Positions 1 through 11,300 of a stretch of DNA of 64,000 bases are shown in pieces. Below the pieces are notes generated by a model. It had not been told where the DNA came from and made no database searches. It saw nothing but the letters and a program-made list of their open reading frames with translations. Numbering within the stretch: position 1 is the stretch's first letter; each line of letters opens with the position of its first letter. Both the position numbers and the translations under genes were made by a program. The stretch is from Serinus canaria (taxonomy: Eukaryota; Chordata; Aves; Passeriformes; Fringillidae): contig NC_066316.1 of assembly GCF_022539315.1 (NCBI RefSeq), forward strand, positions 65,577,994-65,641,993. The letters are read 5' to 3'.

Positions 1-1054
1 GAGGAAGTTTTCAGCAGTAAGGAAGGGTGTTGCAGCATTGAAGAGACTGATACTCTGCCTCTGAAGACTGCCTGAGCCTTGGAACAAGGGGAATTTTTGT
101 ACTAGGATGTTGTTTGGAAGTCTCAAACTCTACAGCAGCACCAGAAAACACTGACTGGCATTTTTAGCAGCACTTTATCCTTGTTGTACCTCTGGATTTT
201 TAAGCCGCATAATAATACTGCCCAATGATCATTAGTAAGCCTGGTTTGAGTAAGCATAATCACCACTTAAATGGAAACAAGTAGGATGAGTAAACAAGAG
301 ATATGAAGTTCATTATTTCACTTTGAAAATCACTAACTCTGGGGAAATTTTCATTTTAATATGTTGTTTGTTTCAAAGCAATGACTAAGAGGTTAAGATC
401 ACATATATCCTGTAGATAATGTAAACAAGCATTTATTTCAACCTCTTTCGTTTTCTGAACAGAGGCTCATGGGCTGTAAGGTTAGTTTATTTACTTACTT
501 ACATGCTTACTTCACCACGTACTTTGACATTTGTCATACTGCTATCCCTCCTTCAACTGCCCATATTCTTAATTCCTGATGAAAATATTTGCTGAAAATG
601 GTGTGTATTAATAAGTTGGTTTTATGCAGAGAAAAGAGTTTATATAATATGATTTTACCTTTTAACTTTGCATTTTATAGAAAACTGTATTTTCTCTGGA
701 TATATGTTATTTACTACACAGTGAGGTTTAACATCAGAAGATCAGTGATCATGCCCAGGTATTAGTAAATAAATAAGGCTGTGAACTTCAAAGGTGCTTT
801 GTATGACATTCAAGACTCCCTTTTTCCTGAAAATCTCACCCTGCTATTTTGCCAATGGCTATTGCAGTGATGTTAAAATCTTTAGAGAAAGCATATACTG
901 GATTTTTAGCAGTTCAAACCAGAATCTGTTCTTTATATTTTCCCTCCCTTTTTTTCCCTTCTATTTTACTCCTCCAGGGTAGAATTACATTAACTTAGCA
1001 ATGTTGGGAGGAATGGGAATTGTATTATTTCAGAAAATATCTTCTGTGCTTACG

Positions 1055-1072
1055 AATAAATAAATAAATAAA
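1055..1072. repeat. (AAAT)n microsatellite, short
   Basis: About 4.5 uninterrupted copies of a four-base AATA unit. It is too short to suggest any function; ordinary simple sequence. Confidence 0.85.
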
Positions 1073-4000
1073 GTAGCAAGATTACCTGGAGCACTGGCAG
1101 ATTGATTTAGCAGTGAGACTGGGGTCAAAGATTTTCACTTGTCTTAATGGTCTTCATTAGGGAATCAGAGCATCCTGTTGAGAAAGACTGGCATGCTTTG
1201 GCTCCACCAGTGTCAGACCACACAATAAACATGCTAATACCTGACTTGTGAATTTCTTGCCCCATGGATGAATGTTTGTCACAGTCACTGGGACACAGAT
1301 GTCACAGCCTAGGGAAGTCCTGCTTATCATTCATGTGGTCACTTCTATTACCTCTGGTCGTACTGTGCTGACCTGCTATTAGTGACTCTAATTTAATTTC
1401 CCCCACCAGTGTCATGGGTTATTTCTTCCATTACTTTAGAGATTTAATTTACAGGGTAAACTCCATCACTTGAACGAAAGGATTTTTCATGACATGAAGA
1501 ACAAGTTATTTTTGACGATTAACATGGTTATGGCTATTTTTCTTGGTCATCTCTAAGACATGAGGTTTAAACACCAGTGAATAACATTATATTCATGTGT
1601 TGGTGCTATTTCAAAACCACATAAAATATTGTATTTTTTCTCCTTTCAGCTATATTGTGACATCTAAAAGGGATTCTGTGCACAGTGTTATGAATGACCA
1701 GTTATGTTTTTGTTGCAGCTATAAATAAGCTTGTCTGGAGTTGAGCTTGGGATCACATTGAAAAGACTGACACATAGCATAGACAGGACAGTCACTGTAA
1801 CAGGCAAATATGTTAGCACCTGTATGCTTGTTTTCCCACATATCAATCATTCCAAATACTGAAAAAAATACGAGGAAGCAATCCTAAACACCATATTACA
1901 TTCATGCCATTAATATAATGATATACATTTCCTAGACTAAAAAACCCTTGTAATCACTAATCGATTTTTCAGTGTGTTCAAATTCAAGTGCTTGCACCTC
2001 TTGGAAAAGTGCAAACCTTGAATGCTTATTTAAAAAACATCAATATTTCCTTACACAATCAGTGTAACTACCAGAGCTTAAAATAATTGTATATGTAAGT
2101 GAAATAATTTTAACTGTTTGCCAGAAGCTTGTTTACCTATGTGACTATGACAGTTCTTCACGAAAATATTTGCCAGTCTTTTGGCAAATTTGCTTTCTCA
2201 GAAATCCTGAATTAGTTTCTGGTGCCTCAGAGAAATTTTATGCCTTTAGAGCCCCAGTCTGAGGGCACAAATCAGGCCCATGAAAACTCATTGGGGTCAC
2301 TGAAAGGAAGAGGGCAGGGCTTTCTTCCTACAAACCTAAACAATGGGGAAAAGAATGAATGGGAGAAAGTTGCCTGCTAAGTTCTGCAAGGGCTACATGA
2401 CTCTGAGGTCAACAGAGAAGACAGTGAAGGGAAAAGGCACCCATGATTACTGTGGCTTCCAAGAAGAAGGGACAGCATGGGTAGGTGTATAAGAAGGTTG
2501 ACTAAAATTTATGCCAGATCATATGGACACCTGCCATGGTTTCAGCTGAATGCAGCCCAAAGTCTCCAAGCACAGTGGGACTGTCTGTAACGAGTGAATT
2601 AAATGATCTTGCTCTTGAATGTCTTCACCCATGCTCTGCCAGTACATTTCCCATCAGTTTTCGTAAAACAGAGAAGTGGACAGTGAAGAAGTTTAAGTTT
2701 CCCTATTACTAAATTATAATTCAGTAAGAAATAATATATATTTAAATGCAGACATATTCAAGTACATATGCATGTATATGTGAATATATACATGTAATAT
2801 ATGTATTTTTACTTTCAAGAAAGGAAAAAAATTAATAATTTTTTAAATTCTAACTAGCAATAAACTTGGACTTTATGGCATCAATATGAGTTCCATAGGA
2901 GTATTTGCTATTAAAAACTGCTTTGACTAGCAAAGTAGGTCATGTTGCTCTTTCTGTTCACATGAAACTCTGAGGGAATTGAGTTTTTGCTGTGAAGACT
3001 TGTGATTATTAATTTATAATTTACTCTATGTAACTACTCTGTGTTATTCAGAAATAAGGTTGTCTTACAGAGATTTTATTTGAAAGTTTAAAAAGAATTT
3101 CAGAGTTTAAATGCCATGGATTAGAGCAGAAAAATTGCACCGCTGAACTCTTATTGCCAAGTATTTTTTTTTCTATCAATGATCTTTGCTTACCTGTCAA
3201 AAATATGTTCTTCTGTTTATATTGTCATACACCTGTCAGATTTGAAGAAGAACTTTAACAAGGAACATGCAGTAGGAGGATATTAAATTATAAGGAAAGT
3301 TCCAATTCTTAAGCACATTAATTTTTTATATAAAAACACAAGAAACAAAAGAGTAAATATCAAGAGGTATGCTCTGTTCAGTATCATAGCTCCACACAGA
3401 GAAATGCTATTGAAATTTTGAGGAAAATATTTTTATTTAGGATCAGGTTTCTTCGCTGCTCAGTTTGAGGCACATAAACCACTGGAGAACAGGCAGAAAT
3501 GAAAGGAATAAATCCTCTCTGTTCTGGTACTCCTCCCTTACCTCAACATGTGCAATGAAACTTCTGTCATTTCAGAAATGAAGGATGTGGTCCAGAAGGT
3601 GCTCCTGACTACTGAGTGATATAAAGGATACAACTACAACTAGAGAATATGGTTCATGAATATCCTGTATTTCAAAATCTTTTTCAAACTCTTCAAGCAG
3701 TTCTTGCATTTATTTAACTGCCAAAATCGCTTCTAGCTGTACATTCACTTCAAAAGAAACACATAATCCCTCTACTGGAATACCTAGTCAATGCTGCAGT
3801 AAACAACTGTTTTCAAGTCGATCTGCAAGTAATTTAGCACAATGAAAGAGGTACTATTCCTTTTGTTTTCTTACTTCCACAATTCAGGGAATTACCTCTA
3901 TCCTGGTCATAGTTCTCTCCCTTTCAAGTGCCTCTGAGGAGAGGTGTCACAGGAAAAGCAATACGTGTAAGATAAAAGCCAAACTAGGGAAACTAACATT

Positions 4001-5922
4001 TTCTGAATGTACAGCATTTGAGTAACAAGTGGGTATTATTTGGAGGTAGTCAGGTCCCCAGATTCAAAACCTAAGTGAGAGCTTAACTTCCAGTTTCTGC
4101 TGACAGAGCAGCCCAGCCTGACTGCAACAAGCTTCTGAGCCTTGGGCATGACTGAAGCTCACTTGACAAGATCACTAGCTAAGCCCAATGCGCCTGATGA
4201 GACTCAGTCACAGTGGAGTGTGACCACAATGCAGAGTGGTGAAGAAATAGGAAAGGTAGCTGAGTCACTATATTTACAAGTCACTAATCCACTCTAGGTA
4301 TAATTACTTATAAAGCCTACAGATTTGAACAAAATATTTGTTGCCTTTTTTTCGGGGGGGATTAATCTTCCTGACTTAATAGTGTCTGTTATACAGAAAT
4401 GGAGTTTTCTAATCAAAAATACCAGAGGAGGGAAAGAATAGGTTTATTTTATGGTGTGGAAAAAATTTACTGAGCTAACTGGGTTAGCTGTTATCGACAA
4501 AGATCCCTGAGGAATGTATAGCCACATAGATGTAGCCAGGAAAATTGCTCATACACATCTTCTAGTGCTGACACAAAATACCTCAAAGAAACAGCAACTA
4601 AACCTAAGGTTTTGCTAAAAAATACAGATCATTTGCAAAGAAGTATGTTTTAAAGTTTATATGAATTTTTAATGCAAGATAAAGTACAATTGCGCCTGGA
4701 GGCCTTCAGGCTATTTCAAATTTTTTAGGAGTTTAAAATTATTATAGATCAGTTTGTGGGTTTTTTTGGACACATTATATTATTCAGCTCTTGAACTCTT
4801 GGCTGTTGGCATTCCTTGTAAGAAGTGTCTACTTGATATTCCTGCTAGAAACATTTGTTTTCTGCTAGAAGGGACATGGAACACTTTTGGCTTGGCTTCA
4901 GCTGTCACCAATCCTTGGCATTAAGCCCCAGGATCCTGGGAAATATAGTAAGTGGGAGGTTAGGGGAGAGTTACTGGGGAGCTGAACCTGAACAAAGTAA
5001 CAGTAGGAACTTACAGATATATTTTTAAATATAATTTTAAAATCAAATATATAATTCTTCTCTCATATTTTAATATTGGGAGTCATAAACTTTAGAGTAC
5101 TTTTAATGGAAAGGTAGGGATAAGGAGCTTATTAATACACTGGAGAGGTAATGAATCAAGGGATGTGAAAAGAGAGATACAATTTCCTGGGTGAAATGAG
5201 TGGGAGTTTTATGGCCAGGAGTGTCTGCTCTGACTGGGAAAAATGGCAGATCTGAGGGAGAAGAAATGGGAATGTGGAGTATTTCATTCCAGGTTAAGCA
5301 TGTCAAGAACTGCCTGGTCCCTGCATGTGCCCTTTTTCCTGTTAGAAATGCAGTAGCTCAACATGGACTGAAGATTAGAGACTAGATGGAATTCAGTAAT
5401 GAAAACAGTTGAATGGAGGAGTCAGAATCGATAGAAGAGAGCCTTGCTGATAACCCACCAGGCTGTAGTAGGAAAATAAAAACTAACAAGAAAAAATGTT
5501 CCCTTGAGTTCGGAAACAGAAACTAGAAGCCATAGCAGAAAGATTAATTCAAGAAAAATCCATAAGATAATCTGCTTCAACCTCTGAAGAACATCTTGTT
5601 CCTAATTGGGATCAGGCTCATTGACAGTGTGACCTGCTGGACATAAAACAGTCCTTGACAACTGAAAAAGGACAATCAAATATGTTTTAACAGTACTGTT
5701 GTACTGTTGGCTAAAACATCATTCCATAATAAATGATCTTTTTAAAGAAGACTTCCATAATTGAAAAACAGCCTTACACAAAAAGGGAAACAATCTAGAT
5801 ACAAACATGTGGACAATAATTTTAAAATCAGGATATTTTCTTTTAATTTATTGTTAATGGCAAAATAGTTTGCGTGTTTAATGCTATCCTTCTCAGTGGC
5901 ATTGGATTCAGAAGGGAATTGT

Positions 5923-5983
5923 TAACAACAAATTTGTTGTTACAAATTCATGTTCATGTTCTGTTTGTTGATAACAAACAGAA
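5923..5983. repeat. Two adjacent small palindromes
   Basis: A perfect 20 bp palindrome with 10 bp arms and no loop (TAACAACAAA then its complement) occupies 5923-5942. Seventeen bases later, 5959-5983 forms a second inverted repeat with perfect 11 bp arms (TTCTGTTTGTT and its complement) around a 3-base loop. Both share a GTT/AAC-rich vocabulary. They could form hairpins or cruciforms. No gene is adjacent, so a terminator or operator role is not supported. Confidence 0.8.
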
Positions 5984-7338
5984 AATGAAAATATAATGAG
6001 ATGAGAAATCAAGGTGCAAAATTTGGAGGCAGACTATAAGAGCTAGATGGTTAACTTGGAAAATGTTATTTTCCAGGTGCAGGGAAGAGTTACACGTTTA
6101 CTTATCCAAAGCTGTACATACAGAGAAGACCAACATTTGCTTCAGAAAGTTCCCAACAGACTAGAGGGCACAATAAAGTGAATAATAGGAGCCTCTGAAA
6201 GGGAGTGTTTGGAAGAAGTAGCAAAGCAGTCTCAGCCAAAAGTTGGTAGTAAGTGGGCTGAATGGAAAATACTGAACATGCAAGGCAAGAGTGGGCTTTA
6301 GGAGGAGGAAAATATACAAACAGCCTATGCTGTTCCTGGTTTTCTGTGGGTTCTACACACTCAGGTAAATTGCTACAAAGCACTTTGCTCTGAAGTAGTC
6401 GCTTTTGGTCACTTTCAATCAACAGTGATTACAGTGGCAAGAGAGGAAAGTGGTCAGTTAGATTAAGAATAGCAGTAGGATTTACAGACACCAGGGAGTT
6501 GTCACCTGGGGATCTAGTCCTTGTGCATCCATCTGTGATGTTTAACTTTAAAAGAAGTGCTAAAGGTCAGGGCTCTCACTCCTCTGCACTGAAAGGAACT
6601 GAACTGCCTTTTGCACCCGTAACTCTGAGAGAATGTGTCTGGCACACTCTAAGCATGGGAACTGTCTGTATGCTGTAATTTAAAATATCTTCTCTTCCCT
6701 ACTGGCAGGGGAGAAGTGGGAATAGACTGGAAATAACACTCGATGCACTTATTGTTGCCTCAATATGCAGAGGTAGGAGTCTTCTTTCTGAACTTCCCCC
6801 TGGTATCTGACACAAACACAACATGTACTTTGATCTCAAATATCAATAGAGGACTATTAGACTGTGATGGTTTATTCAATACCATTAATTTCTGGACACT
6901 GTCTTTTCAGATTTTATATCTATACATGGAACAGAAAGCTCATTGTTTTCATTGGCCTTCTATTTGGGGTGTTGATAAACTGCATTCATTTATTTTTTTG
7001 AATCTGCTGTTATTCATGGATTCTTCTAGATGCATATAGACTTTTAAATGTCCAAATATTTCATTAACAAGGAGATTTCTGATTGCCATAGAATGTTCCT
7101 TTGTCTTCTTTACACTGAAGTATTTAATTTCTCTGCAATACAAAGTAAATAGAGTTAATCTTGTTTTGAAGCCAGAGACCAGACAAAACAATGAGAACTG
7201 GCACCAGTAACTGAACAGTGTGATTGTCAAATGTGACAAAATGCAATAACTGGCCATTATTAGATCACAGGCTTCCTGGCTCTGGAGGTAACAACTATGG
7301 CCAAAAGTGTCTGGTACATTTGCTCAGAAGAGGTTGAT

Positions 7339-7374
7339 GATCCCTCTTATATTCAGGATCCCTCTTACATTCAC
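7339..7374. repeat. 18 bp x2 tandem duplication
   Basis: The unit GATCCCTCTTATATTCAG is followed directly by a second copy with two differences (T to C inside, G to C at the end). This is a simple local tandem duplication in non-coding sequence. Confidence 0.85.
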
Positions 7375-7521
7375 TGCAATCAGTGAATTTTATTGTCAGG
7401 TTATTCACATTTATTCTCTAGGGGCTGTCTAGTCAGATTGTTTCTAAAGAAACTAAATCTTCACAACTGCTTTTTTACAGTATTAACACATCTATAATTT
7501 ACAGGGTATTTAGGAGTGATG

Positions 7522-8307
7522 TGCATTGATTTTGTGTGGCCAAGCTTTGGTAGCAGGAGGGCTTGTGTGAGAAGCTGCTGGAAGCTTTCTCCATGTCCAG
7601 CAGAGCCAGTGCCAGCTGGGTCCAAGATGGGTGTGCCACTGGCCAGGCCTGGGCCCCTCAGAAATGGTGGTAACCCCTCTGGGATAACAGATCTAAGAAG
7701 GGAAAAGAAAAGGTTACTCTGCAGTTATAATTGTGGCTGGAGAAGAGCAGGGAGAGAACAAGTGAGAGGGACAGCCCTGCAGACACCAAGGTCAGTGGAT
7801 GAAGTGCTCCAGGCACCAGATCTGAGATTTCCCTGCAGCCTGTGGTGCAGACCATAGCGAAGAAAGGTGTTCCCCTGCAGCCCAGGGAGGACCACAGGGA
7901 TGCAGGGATCCACCTGCAGCCCAGGGAGGAGACCCATGCTGGAGCAGGGGAAGGACTCCTCTCCTTGAGCAGTGTCAAAAATCATGAGTGATGAACTGAC
8001 CATAACACCCATTCCTTGTCTCCCTGCACTGCTGGGGTAGGAGGTAGAGCTGGGAAAGTGAGGGGAAGGTGTTTTTAAGGTCTTATTTCACTTCTCATTA
8101 TCCTGCTCTGATTTTGTTAGAAATAAATTCAATCAGTATCACTATCTCTAACCAGTTTTGCTTGTGAAAGTATTTGATGAGTGATCTCTCCCTAATCTCA
8201 GCTCATGAACACTTTGTTACATTTATTCTTCCCTGTCGAGCTGGGGAGGGGAGTGAAAAAGAGGCTTTGGTGGGTGCCTGGCATCCAGCCAGCATTAAAC
8301 CACTACA
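7522..8307 (+). mobile_element. Solo LTR of an endogenous retrovirus (songbird ERVL-like)
   Basis: The 786 bp block begins with TG (7522) and ends with CACTACA (8301-8307), giving the canonical TG...CA LTR ends. It contains an AATAAA polyadenylation signal at 8122-8127. It is flanked by 5 bp near-duplications, TGATG at 7517-7521 and TGGTG at 8308-8312 (4 of 5 match), consistent with a target-site duplication. Phrases such as GTGTGGCCAAGCTTTGGTAG near the start and GTGCCTGGCATCCAGCCAGC near the end match passerine LTRs as I remember them; this is recall, not a search. The block is visibly richer in G and C than its flanks. No gag, pol or env coding sequence lies beside it, so it is best read as a solo LTR left by recombination between two LTRs. 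Short open frames inside it (7516-7857 plus, 7658-7978 and 7725-8012 minus) are artefacts of its composition. The exact family name is uncertain. Confidence 0.72.
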
Positions 8308-11300
8308 TGGTGTCATGTAACCCGTGTCTGCCACCCTTTTGGGAGGCACTTTCCTCGTAAATCAGATGTGGTAACTTTCTGCAGATGCTGAGTTTGAGAC
8401 CAATGAGCTGGATTGAGATCTCTATTCCTATTAGTACCGATTTGTTAATCTGGGTAGTGGTGAAGTTTATCATGGTATGACTGAGGGTAAATGAATTGTG
8501 AAACTAAATATATTAATTTTAATATCATAAAGTGCTTGTAATACAAATAACCTGCCACATTATGATTGAAATATATAGATGAAAAAGTTTTTGCAGAAGT
8601 AATTTTTATTTCTTACAGCTTGCTCTTCCCCTTCTAGTTTGTTGTCAGCTATGTATTAGGCCACAACCAAATAATCATGAAAAGACACATCTGTGTGCTT
8701 AAATTTAAATATACATATATATTAATTAGATTCTGACACAAAATTTCAGTGTATTTTTAAATTTGGAGACTGAGAACAGTTCTGTTGACTTCCAGAGACC
8801 AAAACTGAGTTTATGCATCAATCCTTGCACTTTTTTATACCTTCTACTGAATAACCTAGTAATATATTCTCAGATGGAATTTCAGATTAAAGCACTGGAC
8901 TGTGAGAACAGTCAGCTATTTCAGCTTGGCAACATTTGGGCATAGAAATTTATTCCATGTATCATCTATGAGAGAAGGAAGTTTGACAAGAAAGAAAAAG
9001 ATTAATTATGAAAAGAAAGCTTTTAAGAATTTCTAGTAGCAAGACTATCTCAAACAAAGTATGCAGAGTTTGCATGATACAAAAATGAAATGATTTTATC
9101 TCATATTATAGGGAAGAATAATAATTTAGTACAGTACCTAGGTAAAAAAAAATAATGAGAAGAAGAAACTGCAGGTTGTGAATATAATGTAATCAGATAT
9201 TATTACATAAAAAAAATGGTTATCATTAAGGTTGAGGCCCTGGGTTTAATGGCCTCACACAGCAAAGCAGATTTAGTCTTTACTGAAAACATTCTCTATA
9301 GAGTTAGCTTTATGTGTAAACCCTTGATGTCACACAACTCTCTTACATTTTATTTTTTTTCCTTCTGTTTATCTTGTATTGGACTAGTCCAGTTATTGAT
9401 TTCTTTTACATGCAATAGTACTTACCATAAAAGAAATTTATTTAAGAACAATAACTGAAGGCGATATTTTAATACCCCAAAGCTAGATGAATGTTTGGAC
9501 TAAGTGCTTGTGAAAACTTTCCCAATTTATGTGTATGAAACCCAGAGGCAAAGAAACTTCACACCAGTCCTTACGAAGTCAGGTCCTGTGAGTCTTTCAA
9601 AGATATTGCCACAGCAGTTGGCTTCTGACTGACCCACCACTTGTGAACTAATCTTAAATATTTTCCTGAAAGAAAAAAACAATGCAAAAAAAGTTCTTAG
9701 TTGACATGATTGCTTCCTCTTTCAGTTCTTCATCTTTCTCCAGTTACAGATGTGTGTATCATACTAATCCTGATCAATTTGAGAGGGAGATAGGATGAAG
9801 CTGTTCATGCAGTTCAAGAGAGAGCTGAGTCCTGGCTGAGGGAAGGAAACAAAAATTGTGTCCCTTCTTTCCAGTGCTATGGTAAACCAACATTTTCCAT
9901 TTAGTAAATTGCTTTTTTCCCAACCAGTCAAAGCGGAATTTGTAATTTTTATAAAAGGGATGCTTCTTTGTTCTATATTTTTTTCTTATTGCTGAAAGCA
10001 CTCTGCGTCCTTGGTTTTTCTAAATTCCCAATAGAAGACAGTAAATCCATTAGGTAGTCTGGCATTTAAATGTAGGAGAACAGTCTAATACTTTGCTATG
10101 AGAGTTTAAAATTCCAGAAGCATATTTTCTCTGGTTTAACTCAAGGTTAGTCAAAAATTCAATACTGCAATTTGGCATTCAGCAATATAGCTTGCCTACT
10201 GTGTAGTGATTTTCACTTTAGGTCCCACTGATTTCATATTCTTTGTGATATTCTTTAGCTTCCTATTTAAAAAAAGACAAACAAACTTGTATTTGTTTGT
10301 ATAATAGTGGAAATAAAGCATAATCAAACTTGATTTTCAGAGAAATGCTGTTAGACTCTACACATACAGCATTTGTCCTTCTGGTGACCCTTTCTTTTTG
10401 TGGTTGTGATTTTGACAGGTGCTTTTGCTTCAGGCCACTCAGAGGCTTTACACTATTAACTGTGGTGACATTTTTCTCTCTTGAATTGTTCCAGAAAAAA
10501 AAGCTGATGAGAAAGTTCGACTTTCCTTTTGTTTTACTGTGTGTCTTAAGGGCTTAATGTTAGTGCCATGGTGACAATCAAAAAGTTCACATTCACCCCT
10601 AATTTTTCAGAGGGATATGTATCTTGGCACTGCTATTTTAATGGGTTATGAAACACGAGAATGGGTGTGTCAACATATGCAGAAATAACCAATAGTAAAC
10701 AATCAAACACAGTGGGCTGGAATCACTGTTACTATGAAGTTCCTGACCTAGATCTATGGGTGAAAGAAATAATCCATCTTCTTTTTATTGATTTCAAGGG
10801 GCTCAGAATCAGTTTTTTAGGCTTTGATTAAAGAAACATGGAGGACTCAGGCCCTAACTACAATGTTAGGGTCTTTTGGAAAAAAGGAAGTTTAAAAAAT
10901 ATTACCCATTTATTTAATCAGACTGGCTTAGGGAACATTTCATGAAAGACTTTTATGACATATAGAATTTCACCATTTTACTTCTATTTTTTTATTGCCT
11001 TTTCTGATTTATTGCCTTTATTTTTTTGTCTTTGAGAAATCCTTTTTATTATTCTGAACAGGATAGCAGCACTGGAAATACTGTAAATCAAAATGTTTGT
11101 CTTTGCCACGTTCACATCATATATGTCATAAAACTTTTGATAGTAGTTGGAAGGTGAGAAAACAATTGCCTATTGAAAGCCTGATATACTCTTGATTTCA
11201 GAATTCAAAATAATTTTTTATCCTATTGGATCTCACTCACAAGTATAAATGAATTCATTAGCCAATAAAAACACAAAGCAAAACAATTCCCAAACATTCT

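Larger units (their letters stand above)
1..7516. other. Gene-free AT-rich unique sequence
   Basis: No gene or recognisable transposon is seen here. Open frames are short (106 codons at most), lack recognisable domains and occur on both strands at the density expected by chance. Small items: an (AAAT)n-type run at 1055-1072, an AT-rich stretch with alternating ATAT/GTAT steps around 2745-2815, two small palindromes at 5923-5983 (listed separately), and an 18 bp two-copy tandem duplication at 7339-7374. CpG dinucleotides are scarce, as in ordinary methylated vertebrate DNA. Spliced exons too short to see by eye cannot be excluded. Confidence 0.7.

Noticed and set aside
7516..7978. Three overlapping open frames of 95-113 codons on both strands
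   Set aside because: All lie within the solo LTR, whose GC-richer content lowers stop frequency. LTRs of this type do not encode proteins.
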